A DNA stretch of 43,053 nucleotides from an uncultured archaeon (GCA_902386135.1 CABMIB010000049.1:1-43053); one strand, 5' to 3'. Counted from the stretch's first letter, positions 24,012-31,976 are shown. The notes: a model not told the origin generated them from the sequence alone. Made by a program: numbers and translations.

Positions 24012-25196
24012 AAATGCCAGAACACCATTGGCATGGCATAACAGGGGATCGGGAGCCAGTATCCCTTTATATTGTTTTGCCCTGAAGCGGCATCCTCCTC
24101 TGCAATCTTTGATAACTTTGCAATCATGGCAATCCAGTTCATCAAGCTTCCAGAGATAATTTTTACAGAGCTTAGCCCAAGCTGCCTTGAGGTCATTTAC
24201 ATCCCCAACCGGTTCATCATCAAAAAATCCGCACTTACTTACTGCGCCATTGGGCGATACCGCGCACAGATGCGAACCGCAAGTGTAATCGCCGGTGCTT
24301 TCATGCGCCCCTGCGCCGAAGCCATAATTTAGCAGTGAGGCTGCATCTTCCGGAGGAAGCATATAGTCCTTATTGACTTTCAGGTTCCCAGCCGCACATG
24401 GCACATCCACGCTCCATGAAAGCACTTCCAGTTCAGAGAAAAGCTTTTTCATATCCCCGAACTCACCGGCATTATATCTGTGCACCATTGTGGCAATAGA
24501 GACTGGAATACCGGAAGCCTGGAGAGCAGAGATCCCCCGCATAACCTTGTCATACGAACCTTTCCCGCGTAAAAGGTCATGCGACTTTATGCCGTCGATA
24601 CTGACCTGGACTTCATCAACGTACTCAGATAGTTCCTCCGCCTCTTTTTTCCGTACCAGCGTCCCGTTAGACAAAACCACTACCCGAATCTCATAGGAAG
24701 GCAGGATCTCCATCAGTTCCCGGAATTTTGAATGAAGAAGAGGCTCACCTCCCGAAATCATAAGCTTCAAACCGCCCATTTCCTCGAATTGTGAAACTGC
24801 ATTTTTGAATAACCTTAATCCGATCTCTTTATTTCCTGATTCTCCAAGATAGCAGTGTTTGCATTTAAGATTACATTTGTTGGTTATATTCAGTAAGAGA
24901 TAGCGAAGCGATGGAACAGGTGAATGCGGTGCTTTGATTTTTCTTGGAGCTGCTTTTTCCTGCCGCCGGATTATACCTTCGTTCAGCATGTATTCGATGG
25001 ATTCACGGCTGTCTTCACCAGCGTTCTGAACCAGCATGGAAAAAGGAGTCGCTCCATTACATTTCTTTAAGAACCCGAATGCCTCGTCGTCCAGTTCATA
25101 TAACTGGTCATCGGATATGTTATAGACATACGGTTTCTCAAGCTTACGGAGCACAAATTCAGGCGAAAGTACAGGAAAAAACTCAGCTGAAGACAT
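24006..25196 (-). CDS. PqqD-like/radical SAM/SPASM peptide-modifying-type enzyme
   Basis: Three parts are visible. Residues 15-78 (VLRKLEKPYVYNISDDQLYE, then DDEAFGFLKKCNG and ESIEYMLNEGII) look like a PqqD-like RiPP recognition element. The radical SAM core follows with CNLKCKHCYLG (Cys108, 112, 115) and MISGGEPLL. The C-terminal SPASM part has CGSHLCAV, SKCGFF, CHDCKVIKDCRGGC and a last Cys before the end. Such enzymes usually modify a small peptide. A 52-residue Cys-containing peptide gene directly upstream overlaps its start by 14 bases and is the obvious candidate. Confidence 0.85.
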   Translation of the reverse strand: MSSAEFFPVLSPEFVLRKLEKPYVYNISDDQLYELDDEAFGFLKKCNGATPFSMLVQNAGEDSRESIEYMLNEGIIRRQEKAAPRKIKAPHSPVPSLRYLLLNITNKCNLKCKHCYLGESGNKEIGLRLFKNAVSQFEEMGGLKLMISGGEPLLHSKFRELMEILPSYEIRVVVLSNGTLVRKKEAEELSEYVDEVQVSIDGIKSHDLLRGKGSYDKVMRGISALQASGIPVSIATMVHRYNAGEFGDMKKLFSELEVLSWSVDVPCAAGNLKVNKDYMLPPEDAASLLNYGFGAGAHESTGDYTCGSHLCAVSPNGAVSKCGFFDDEPVGDVNDLKAAWAKLCKNYLWKLDELDCHDCKVIKDCRGGCRFRAKQYKGILAPDPLLCHANGVLAFL

Positions 25197-25341
25197 CTTT
25201 TATCTCTTCCGGCGTAATAACGCCTCTCTGGAGCATGCTTTTTAAGACCTTGAACGCAGCGCACTCAAGTTCTATATCGTCTTCCTTGAAGAACTCGCAA
25301 TGTGTGCAGATAAGGGCTATGTATGGATCTTCTTTTGTCAC
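25183..25341 (-). CDS. 52-residue cysteine-containing peptide, candidate radical SAM substrate
   Basis: GTG 25341 opens a 52-residue frame: an N-terminal TKEDPYIALICTHCEFFKED with Cys12 and Cys15, a third Cys27 in IELECAAFKVL, then a helical C-terminus LQRGVITPEEIKDVF. It overlaps the start of the radical SAM gene by 14 bases in another frame, so the two are translationally coupled. A TATA box lies about 30 bases upstream. It could be a modified-peptide precursor or a small Fe-S/zinc-binding partner. Family not recognised. Confidence 0.65.
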   Translation of the reverse strand: MTKEDPYIALICTHCEFFKEDDIELECAAFKVLKSMLQRGVITPEEIKDVFS

Positions 25342-25370
25342 AGTACCACTTATTAAACATGCCTCTGTTC

Positions 25371-25378
25371 TTTTATAA
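25371..25378 (-). promoter_or_regulatory. TATA box for the peptide/radical SAM pair
   Basis: On the minus strand this reads TTATAAAA after a purine-rich AGAAAGC. It is about 30 bases from GTG 25341, which suggests a separate transcript from the flavoprotein gene upstream, with a leader of only a few bases. Confidence 0.5.
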
Positions 25379-25396
25379 GCTTTCTGGGGATTAATT

Positions 25397-26788
25397 TTAT
25401 TCAGCGCAACAGCTCATCCTGCTGACATCTCGTCTAAAAGACTGTGCAGCCAGCTTAACTGCTTCTGTCATTGTAGGGAAAACATGCACCGTGTCTATAA
25501 TATCATCGATAGTCATACCAAATTTTACAGCAAGAACCCCTTCATGGATCATATCAGCAGCCAGTGAAGCTAATATATGTACACCGAGTATATGTTCAGT
25601 CTCTGCATCGATCACCATTTTTACAAGCCCACGCGTATCTTTTGCCAGCACAGCTTTTGGAACAAGTTCCATAGGGATGGAACTGCATCTGCAATTAATG
25701 CCTTTTTCTTCAGCTTTTTTCTCTGTCAGTCCGACACTGGCTACCTGAGGCATTGTGAATATTGCATGAGGTACGGATGAAAAGTCTATCTTTTTCCCTC
25801 TACCTGTTAAGGCGTTTTCAGCAGCAATCGAACCTTCCTTGCCTGCTACGGTCTCAAGCATGGGTTCGCCGAGAACATCGCCTGCCGCCCAAATATTTAG
25901 TGCAGTAGTCCTCATCTCTTCATCCACAATCACTGTGCCATTCTTATCAACCCGCACACCTGCTTTTTCCAGACCCAGATCTCTGGTATTGGGCTTCCTG
26001 CCTGTTGCCATCAGCAGTTTTTCGACAACGAATTCTTTCGTTTCATCTCCAATAAGCGCGGTGACTATAATATCACCCCTTTCTTTCCGAACACTTTTCA
26101 CACCTGCATCTGTCTGAATATCTATGCCTTCTTCTTCAAGATAGATTTTGAGATAATCTGAGATTATGCTTTCCTCTTCAGGTATTATCCTTTGACTTCT
26201 CTGGAGCACGGTAACTTTTGTTCCGAAATGCGCAAACATCTGGGCAAATTCAAGACCAAGAGCCCTTCCGCCCAGAACAACCATGGATTCAGGGAGTTCG
26301 GATAGCTCCATAGCCTCAACATTAGTAAGATAATCAACCCTGTCGATCCCCTCTATCGGTAAGATACTTGGCGATGACCCGGTAGCTATGATGAACTTAT
26401 CTGACCGTAGAATTCTTCCGTTCACTTTCACTTCATTTTTTGAAACAAAAACAGCCTGCCCTTTTACAAGAGTAATCCCTAACGCATCGATTACATCGAT
26501 ATACCTGCCCTTCCTTAAGCCCTCTACAATCTCTCGTTTCTCATTTATCGTGCTCCCAAAATCAAGGGACGAACTTACATTTAGCCCTGTATGACCATGA
26601 TTCCCGTAGTAATTGATTTCTCCCACCCTGAGTAAATGTTTGCTGGGCACGCAGCCCACATTTACACAGGTGCCGCCGATTGTATACCTCTCGACCATCG
26701 CAACCTTTGCCCTCAATTCCACTGCTTTAATCGCAGCCCCAAATGCGGCAGAGCCGCTGCCAAGTATTATTAAATCATATTTTTCCAT
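25397..26788 (-). CDS. MerA-like mercuric reductase / disulfide oxidoreductase
   Basis: A 463-residue flavoprotein: FAD motif GSGSAAFGAA, redox-active pair in GGTCVNVGCVPSK (Cys41, Cys46), NAD(P)-binding VVLGGRALGLEFAQ, ATGRKPNT, and WAAGDVLG. The C-terminal MSCCAE with vicinal Cys460-461 is the signature of MerA, where it delivers Hg(II) to the active site. An N-terminal HMA domain is absent. The region HVFPTMTEAVKLAAQSF keeps a His-Pro-like pattern of lipoamide dehydrogenases, while LKLAAQ-like spacing follows MerA. Mercuric reductase is likely, another metal or thiol substrate possible. Last gene of the ArsR-AtwA operon. No merT or merB in view. Confidence 0.75.
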   Translation of the reverse strand: MEKYDLIILGSGSAAFGAAIKAVELRAKVAMVERYTIGGTCVNVGCVPSKHLLRVGEINYYGNHGHTGLNVSSSLDFGSTINEKREIVEGLRKGRYIDVIDALGITLVKGQAVFVSKNEVKVNGRILRSDKFIIATGSSPSILPIEGIDRVDYLTNVEAMELSELPESMVVLGGRALGLEFAQMFAHFGTKVTVLQRSQRIIPEEESIISDYLKIYLEEEGIDIQTDAGVKSVRKERGDIIVTALIGDETKEFVVEKLLMATGRKPNTRDLGLEKAGVRVDKNGTVIVDEEMRTTALNIWAAGDVLGEPMLETVAGKEGSIAAENALTGRGKKIDFSSVPHAIFTMPQVASVGLTEKKAEEKGINCRCSSIPMELVPKAVLAKDTRGLVKMVIDAETEHILGVHILASLAADMIHEGVLAVKFGMTIDDIIDTVHVFPTMTEAVKLAAQSFRRDVSRMSCCAE

Positions 26789-26875
26789 GTCAATACCCTG
26801 CTTTTCCTTAATATGTCCATTATAATGAACGCTTGATATATTTTGGGATTTACGGCGATAGCTACTTCTTATTTG

Positions 26876-27160
26876 CTATTTTTCTCTCTTGGGTCTGCAT
26901 ACCATCGCTTTCGGTTTGCATACCATGTGGCAGCTCCCATCTCCCACACAGTTCCCAGCGTTCACAACAACTGAGATTTTTCTGCCATTTAATTCCTGAA
27001 GCTCGTAAACTCCCCGTGAACATACCTTCACACACATCCCGCAACCAGTACATTTTTCTTTATCAACGTACTCGATAAAGGCTGGGGTCCATTTCTCGCC
27101 TGATTTTGTCTCACCCTGATAATATGCAGCATTATCAGTTTCGCAACAACAACCTTTCAT
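26876..27160 (-). CDS. ferredoxin with Cys-rich N-terminus
   Basis: The 94-residue protein has the CTGCGMCVKVC motif and a second set, CVGDGSCHMVCKPKAMVC, giving two clusters of the 2[4Fe-4S] type, although the second motif is spaced irregularly. It starts MKGCCCETDN, an unusual triple Cys. The layout resembles ferredoxins of the nif/FdxN-like group. It lies between the zinc-ribbon gene (5 bases upstream) and the MerA-like flavoprotein, suggesting that it passes electrons within this operon. Confidence 0.85.
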   Translation of the reverse strand: MKGCCCETDNAAYYQGETKSGEKWTPAFIEYVDKEKCTGCGMCVKVCSRGVYELQELNGRKISVVVNAGNCVGDGSCHMVCKPKAMVCRPKREK

Positions 27161-27165
27161 TTCTC

Positions 27166-27324
27166 TTAACTCACTATTTCAACGTTGCTGGATTTGCAGG
27201 CGGGACAGATAACACTATTTCCAAGTCCCTTAAATTTGTTTCCGCAATCCTGGCAAACATATTCTTTCAAATTCATTTCTATGTTTTCTATATTGAATTC
27301 AGGCACATCCGCTACCATGCACAT
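27166..27324 (-). CDS. small zinc-ribbon/rubredoxin-like protein
   Basis: A 52-residue protein whose C-terminal half is YVCQDCGNKFKGLG and ICPACKSSNVE, two Cys-x-x-Cys knuckles that bind zinc or iron. ATG 27324 is chosen because AGGTGA, overlapping the end of the AtwA-like gene, lies 6 bases upstream. A start at 27366 would overlap that gene by 37 bases. It is translationally tied to the ATPase and precedes the ferredoxin. Confidence 0.75.
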   Translation of the reverse strand: MCMVADVPEFNIENIEMNLKEYVCQDCGNKFKGLGNSVICPACKSSNVEIVS

Positions 27325-27329
27325 ATTTT

Positions 27330-29441
27330 TCACCTCAATTTCATGTGTATATCCGTCAGCGTCCATCTTTCATACCACGGCAGTGATTTTAATATTTCGT
27401 CTATGTTTTTTCCAATTTTTGAAGCATAATTGCCTGCTCTATGTATATATTGGTACGACATGCCGAGGAAACCTTTGGATTCATGCTTCTGGGCGTCTTG
27501 TAATGCCTCTTCAAGACCTTTTTCGTATGCAGGCATGAACTTCGAGAGCTCCCCTGAAATATCAATACCAGCACAGGCTGCATATCTCACTGCATTTTCT
27601 ATATAAACGTCCATTCCGTATATTTGCCCATCCAGTGTATATCTTTCCGCTTCTTTAAGCATCTCAGAGATGCCTGTTTCATACGCTGGCTTAAGCTTCT
27701 CAAGCTCACCGCTTATATCCTTATTGAGTTTTGATGCAGTCTCTTTTGCCTTTGAAGCGTAAAAATCGATATCACACAGATTCCCATGCTCTGCGCACTG
27801 CTGCGCTCTTTCAAGATACCTTCCGAGGTCGTTATTTCTATCTTCAGGAGTCTTTTCCCTTTCCGGTTTTTCACTTTTGATATCATCAAGTACCGAACCA
27901 ACATCACCCATTGCTGTGATTTTGCCAAGATTCATGTGCGCAGCCCGGTCGCACACGTTTCTGACGAACTCTATGTCATGGGAAACTATAACGAACGTCG
28001 TCCCTGTTTCTTTTCTTGCTGTTAGAATTGAGTTTGCAACCTCGTTCTTGGTGATCGGGTCCATTGTTCCCGTGGGTTCATCAAAGATAACAACCCTCGG
28101 CTCTCTGATTAGGACCTGTGCCATTGTCACCCTCTGGCGTTCTCCAACGCTAAGTTCGTATGATGTCTTCTCCAGAACCTCACGCGCTGTGTTTTCATCA
28201 AAGCCCACTGCTCTCAACGTGTTTATTGATTTTGTTCTTGCAAGTTCTGGCTCAAGCTTCAGACCTATCGATTCTGTCAGGTTATACAATACATTCCTGT
28301 GAGGGTAAAGGGAATATTCCTGATGCAGGTAGCCAATGTGTGGTTTTGCACGTCCTCTGAAATCCGTTCCCCTCTCGGTCATATCAACCCACATATCCCC
28401 TATTCTCACATCCACTTTTCCGCTGTCTCTTTCCAGAATGCCCGCTATGATTTTGGAAAGTGATGTTTTCCCGGCTCCGCTTATACCTATTATTCCGAAA
28501 ATCTCTCCTTCATGGAACTCGAAGCTCACTCCGTTCACGGCAGGAATCATGCCTTTAGAATAGGAATAGTATTTCTTCTTCACATCTTTAAGAATAATAA
28601 TCGGCTCGCCTGCTTCCGCTTTTTTCTCATTCACCACTCCGGTCATTGCAGAAAACTTTTTAATAATTTCATCTGGTTTTCCTGTCCCGATGATTTCTCC
28701 TTTGTCAAGAAGAATCGCTTTATTTGTAAGATCCAGTAAAACTCCTGGCAGATGTGAAGTGACCAGCATGGTCATACTGTGTTCTTGCTTTGCTTTCAAT
28801 ATGCTCTCATGCACCAGCTTTGCAGTTCTCGGGTCAAGTGTCCCGGTAGGCTCGTCCGCGAGTAAAAGCATCGGGTACTTGGCAAGTTGGCGTGCAAGCA
28901 CTACTCTCTGTTTCTCTCCCCCGCTGAGTTCTTTTCCTGTGTACATCATTCTATGGCTGAGCTTCACTTTTTCAATCAGTTCTGCTGCAACATAGGGGCG
29001 TTTCTCTTTAGGGATGTCGGAATATTCGAAACTGTGCATGATATTTTCCAGAACGGTCTCATCGCTGTATAATCCAAAGGTTCGCTGCATCATAATAGCC
29101 GTTCTCTCCATGATTTTTCTGTGCATGCCCTTTGAGTCAAGATAATTTACCCTCTGAAGTTCGGTCTTTATGTTGCATTTTGAGCACGCGCTACCTGCGT
29201 TGCTTGGAATGTTTACTTTACCGCATCCGGGACAGCAAGATATGTTGAAAATTACCTCACCGGTAACATCCTCAAATTCCTCAAAGCCACGAAGCAAATG
29301 CAAAAGAGTGCTCTTTCCTGCGCCGCTTTTCCCGATTATACCTATGCTGTCGCCTTCATTTATGTCTAGATTTATATTCTTGAGAATAAGCCTGCCCTTG
29401 ACGTTGATATTCAAATCCCGTATTTCGATTAGAGCCACCAT
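27330..29441 (-). CDS. AtwA-like (methyl-CoM reductase component A2) ATPase with C-terminal repeats
   Basis: A twin ABC ATPase without membrane domains. Walker A sites are GKSGAGKST (37-45) and GISGAGKTS (319-327); signatures are LSGGEKQR and LSVGERQR; Walker B sites are LLLADEP and VVIFDEP. A Cys-rich insert in the first domain (CCPGCGKV, CSKC, residues 69-89) is typical of component A2, which provides ATP-driven reductive activation of methyl-CoM reductase. Unlike ordinary AtwA of about 540 residues, this one continues to 703. The extra residues 540-703 hold three helical repeats of about 53 residues (landmarks DISGEL-x-K-x-x-PAYE twice and NIDEILKSLPWYE). It lies in an operon with ArsR, a zinc ribbon, a ferredoxin and a MerA-like flavoprotein, so it is perhaps a paralogue with a new role. 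Confidence 0.85.
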   Translation of the reverse strand: MVALIEIRDLNINVKGRLILKNINLDINEGDSIGIIGKSGAGKSTLLHLLRGFEEFEDVTGEVIFNISCCPGCGKVNIPSNAGSACSKCNIKTELQRVNYLDSKGMHRKIMERTAIMMQRTFGLYSDETVLENIMHSFEYSDIPKEKRPYVAAELIEKVKLSHRMMYTGKELSGGEKQRVVLARQLAKYPMLLLADEPTGTLDPRTAKLVHESILKAKQEHSMTMLVTSHLPGVLLDLTNKAILLDKGEIIGTGKPDEIIKKFSAMTGVVNEKKAEAGEPIIILKDVKKKYYSYSKGMIPAVNGVSFEFHEGEIFGIIGISGAGKTSLSKIIAGILERDSGKVDVRIGDMWVDMTERGTDFRGRAKPHIGYLHQEYSLYPHRNVLYNLTESIGLKLEPELARTKSINTLRAVGFDENTAREVLEKTSYELSVGERQRVTMAQVLIREPRVVIFDEPTGTMDPITKNEVANSILTARKETGTTFVIVSHDIEFVRNVCDRAAHMNLGKITAMGDVGSVLDDIKSEKPEREKTPEDRNNDLGRYLERAQQCAEHGNLCDIDFYASKAKETASKLNKDISGELEKLKPAYETGISEMLKEAERYTLDGQIYGMDVYIENAVRYAACAGIDISGELSKFMPAYEKGLEEALQDAQKHESKGFLGMSYQYIHRAGNYASKIGKNIDEILKSLPWYERWTLTDIHMKLR

Positions 29442-29444
29442 TTT

Positions 29445-29783
29445 TTAACTCCTCTTCTTGTTATTAACAACCTCGCAGGAGAGTATTCCTTCAAGCATTT
29501 CCTTAACATGCCTGTCCGAAAGGTCAAGGATATCCGAAATAGCCTCGTTCTTTATAGAGTAAACCACAAATTTCCCATTTTTCTCGGTGTTAACAAGCCC
29601 GCAATTCCGGAGACATGCCATGTGGTGCGAGACAAGACTCTGGTCTTTTCCTGTTACCTCACAGATATCACTCACGCACATGCTGCCGTTCTCTTTAAGG
29701 GCAAAGAGTATGGACAGCCTGGTCTCATCGCTTAACGCGCTGAAGAAATACTTTTTTGCAGTAGTCAAATCTCCATTTAACAT
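29445..29783 (-). CDS. ArsR-family metal-sensing repressor
   Basis: A winged-helix repressor of 112 residues: FFSALSDETRLSILFALKE, the HTH with MCVSDICEVTGKDQSLVSHH, and the wing VNTEKNGKFVVYSI. Cys36 and Cys41 flank the position of the ArsR/CadC metal motif, and Cys57, 61 and 103 add possible ligands. It is the first gene of the operon with the AtwA-like ATPase, 3 bases apart. An 18-base palindrome covers its start codon and is the likely operator. The metal is unknown (As, Cd/Pb, Hg or a thiol-redox signal). Confidence 0.85.
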   Translation of the reverse strand: MLNGDLTTAKKYFFSALSDETRLSILFALKENGSMCVSDICEVTGKDQSLVSHHMACLRNCGLVNTEKNGKFVVYSIKNEAISDILDLSDRHVKEMLEGILSCEVVNNKKRS

Positions 29784-29796
29784 ATGTACATATGTT
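29779..29796. promoter_or_regulatory. perfect 18-base palindrome at the ArsR start codon
   Basis: AACATATGTACATATGTT is its own reverse complement and includes the ATG of the arsR-like gene. A TATA-like TATTAATA lies about 30 bases before that ATG on the minus strand, so the transcript is probably leaderless and the palindrome sits at its start. Binding of the ArsR protein here would block transcription of its own operon. Confidence 0.65.
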
Positions 29797-29884
29797 CATA
29801 CGTTATGTTATTAATAGTTTGTGCTAAATCAAGTGTTAAGGCTATATATTAGAAGAATAGACAGAATAAAAAACGAGGTACATT

Positions 29885-30100
29885 ATGGAAAAGGTAATCC
29901 TTGATATCGCAGGAATGCGCTGCGGAGCCTGTGCTGCGGGCATAGAACTCATGCTTGGGAAAAAGAAAGGGATTAAAAATGCGAAAGTCTCATTGGACGA
30001 AAGGACAGCAACTATGGAATATGACCCTGCAATGACGACCGCTTCTGACATCGCAAAAGCTGTAAATGATTTCGGTTATATCGCAACGTTAAGACGTTAG
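29885..30100 (+). CDS. HMA-domain metallochaperone (CopZ/MerP-like)
   Basis: A single heavy-metal-associated domain of 71 residues with the metal-binding motif GMRCGACAAG (Cys13, Cys16) and the end FGYIATL. It may carry Cu(I) or Hg(II). No secretion signal is present, so it is cytoplasmic, unlike MerP. The position beside a MerA-like operon and arsenic genes suggests metal handling. Convergent with the CMD gene 3 bases away. Confidence 0.88.
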   Translation: MEKVILDIAGMRCGACAAGIELMLGKKKGIKNAKVSLDERTATMEYDPAMTTASDIAKAVNDFGYIATLRR

Positions 30101-30103
30101 TGA

Positions 30104-30409
30104 TCAGTCCTTTTCCACTCTCTTTTCTCCCATAATCCGCTCGTACACATCGCTCCAGGACAACTGGGAACCGGCAGCCACGAACATAGCACATGCTACT
30201 GCCTCTGCTATTTGCTCATCTGTCGCTCCGTGCTTCCTTGCGCGCTCCGCATGGATTTCAGTGCAGCGTTCGCATCTCATAAGCACCGAGGCTGCTATGG
30301 ATATGAGTTCTTTTGTGCGTGCATCGAGCGCGCCTTCTTTGTAGACAGAATTTCTCATCTCTGCGAAGGCTTTTGCAACCTCCGGCGTTTTTTCACTAAA
30401 CCATGACAA
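30104..30409 (-). CDS. carboxymuconolactone decarboxylase/AhpD-like protein
   Basis: A 101-residue helical protein with RTKELISIAASVLMRC and the redox site CERCTEIH (CxxC plus His), as in AhpD-like peroxidase partners. It starts 2 bases after the acr3 stop and so is cotranscribed with it. CMD-family genes are often found in arsenic operons, where a thiol-reductive role is presumed but not proved. Confidence 0.88.
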   Translation of the reverse strand: MSWFSEKTPEVAKAFAEMRNSVYKEGALDARTKELISIAASVLMRCERCTEIHAERARKHGATDEQIAEAVACAMFVAAGSQLSWSDVYERIMGEKRVEKD

Positions 30410-30411
30410 TT

Positions 30412-31548
30412 TTATTCCTCCTGTTTCCCTGGATTTGTTGTAGACACAATGCTTTTCCCTCGTACCGGCAAACCGTTCTTATCAAACCATATCGTTCCCG
30501 CCCTTCTTGCAACATGGACAAGCCCCAGCATTACAGGCACCTCGATGAGAGGGCCAACTACAGCGGCAAACGCCTGACCTGAGCCGATACCGAAAACCGC
30601 GACAGCAACAGCAATTGCCAGTTCAAAGTTATTGCTCGCTGCCGTGAATGCAAGTGTAGTGGACTGCTCGTAAGAAAAACCAAGCCTGTATGACATAACG
30701 AACGACAAGGCGAACATTATAATGAAATAAGCTAGCAGCGGGATTGCTATCCTAAGAACGTCCATGGGAAGAGCTACGATGTTCTCTCCCTTCAGCGAGA
30801 ACATGACGATAATAGTGAAGAGCAGGCCAACAAGCGCTGTGGGACCGAGCTTTTTCATAAATACGTTATCATACCATTCCTTCCCTCTTTTGTTCAGCAG
30901 CACGTACCTTGTGACCATGCCGCCGATAAAGGGGATTCCAAGGTAAATGAAAACCGCTTTTGCGACCTGCCAAATAGAAATATCAACAACCGCGCCTGCT
31001 CCGGTTCCGCCTATCCATGTCGATATTACGGTTATGAACGCATACGCCAGGACAGAATAAAGAGCCACCTGGAAAATGGAATTCATCGCAACAAGAACAG
31101 CGCACAGGTCATTATCCCCTCCAGCCATCTGGTTCCAGACAAGTACCATGGCAATGCAGCGCGCAAGACCGATCAGGATCAGACCTATGCGGTACTCGGG
31201 TAGGTCAGGAAGGAAAAACCATGCGAGGGCGAACATGAGAACAGGACCTATCAGCCAGTTCTGGATGATGGATGCGCCAAGGGCTTTTCCCTGTTTCTTC
31301 ATTTTAGAGAGTTCCTCATACTTTACGCCTGCAAGCGGCGGATACATCATCCAGATAAGACCGATAGCAATAGGGAGAGAGACCTGTTCTATGCGGACAG
31401 CGTCAAGGATGCCGGCTATCTGCGGATACGCAGCGCCAAGGATAATACCGCCCGCCATCGCCAGGAGAATCCACAAGGTCAGGAACCTGCTCAGAATGCC
31501 AAGACTGCCTTTACCTGTTCCGCCGAAGTGCCCTGATATTTCCTCCAA
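30412..31548 (-). CDS. acr3: arsenite efflux transporter Acr3
   Basis: A 378-residue membrane protein of about ten helices. It exports As(III). Family landmarks are [20 protein letters not shown], the [19 protein letters not shown] region with the conserved Cys, [17 protein letters not shown], and the [17 protein letters not shown] end. A short soluble N-terminus precedes the first helix. Upstream lies a palindrome (31630-31649) identical in plan to one at the arsR promoter, indicating shared control. It heads an operon with the CMD gene. Confidence 0.93.
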   Translation of the reverse strand: MEEISGHFGGTGKGSLGILSRFLTLWILLAMAGGIILGAAYPQIAGILDAVRIEQVSLPIAIGLIWMMYPPLAGVKYEELSKMKKQGKALGASIIQNWLIGPVLMFALAWFFLPDLPEYRIGLILIGLARCIAMVLVWNQMAGGDNDLCAVLVAMNSIFQVALYSVLAYAFITVISTWIGGTGAGAVVDISIWQVAKAVFIYLGIPFIGGMVTRYVLLNKRGKEWYDNVFMKKLGPTALVGLLFTIIVMFSLKGENIVALPMDVLRIAIPLLAYFIIMFALSFVMSYRLGFSYEQSTTLAFTAASNNFELAIAVAVAVFGIGSGQAFAAVVGPLIEVPVMLGLVHVARRAGTIWFDKNGLPVRGKSIVSTTNPGKQEE

Positions 31549-31629
31549 ACGATCACCTGTCTAACTGAATGTACTTTTATATAATTTTATTCTGTGTTAA
31601 TTCCGGTTTGCTATAAACGTTATACTTGA

Positions 31630-31649
31630 ATATCAAGAAAGTTTGATAT
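31630..31649. promoter_or_regulatory. ArsR-type operator upstream of acr3
   Basis: ATATCAA, 6 bases, TTGATAT. The same arms and spacing occur at 32024-32043. On the minus strand it precedes a TATA-like AAGTATAACG (about 31617-31626) that could drive acr3. Confidence 0.75.
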
Positions 31650-31679
31650 GATGCTCCTACAAACCTTTTTTGCCGTGTA

Positions 31680-31976
31680 TCATACCTGCTCTTTAATCAA
31701 TGCTTTCTGAGCCGACATAGCAAGTATGGAATTGACGAGCATCTTCCCCTCCTCTATATCGCTCACTTCCCTGATAGTAACTTTTCCGCTTGCGAAAAAA
31801 TTGACCTCGCGCCTCCCCAGGCGCACCATTACAACACCCAGGCTCTCGGAATATCGTGCACCCAGCGTTTCCGCAAGTTCCTTAAGAGGCGGCGGGCTGT
31901 TCAGGTGGGCGATTATGCGGAGCTTCCAGGGGTCAGAGAGGCAGGGGAGCACCTGCTCGATTCTTTCAACGTACAT
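31680..31976 (-). CDS. small protein of the arsenic cluster, non-HTH
   Basis: A 98-residue protein starting MYVERIEQVLPCLSDPWKL. The body (KLRIIAHLNSPPPLKELAE, YSESLGVVMVRLGRREVNFF, SGKVTIREVSDIEEGKMLV) looks like a single alpha/beta domain, possibly TBP-like, rather than a winged helix. Cys12 is its only cysteine. ATG 31976 is chosen because a start at 32051 would run through the operator at 32024-32043. Divergent from arsR and probably under the same operator. Confidence 0.6.
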   Translation of the reverse strand: MYVERIEQVLPCLSDPWKLRIIAHLNSPPPLKELAETLGARYSESLGVVMVRLGRREVNFFASGKVTIREVSDIEEGKMLVNSILAMSAQKALIKEQV

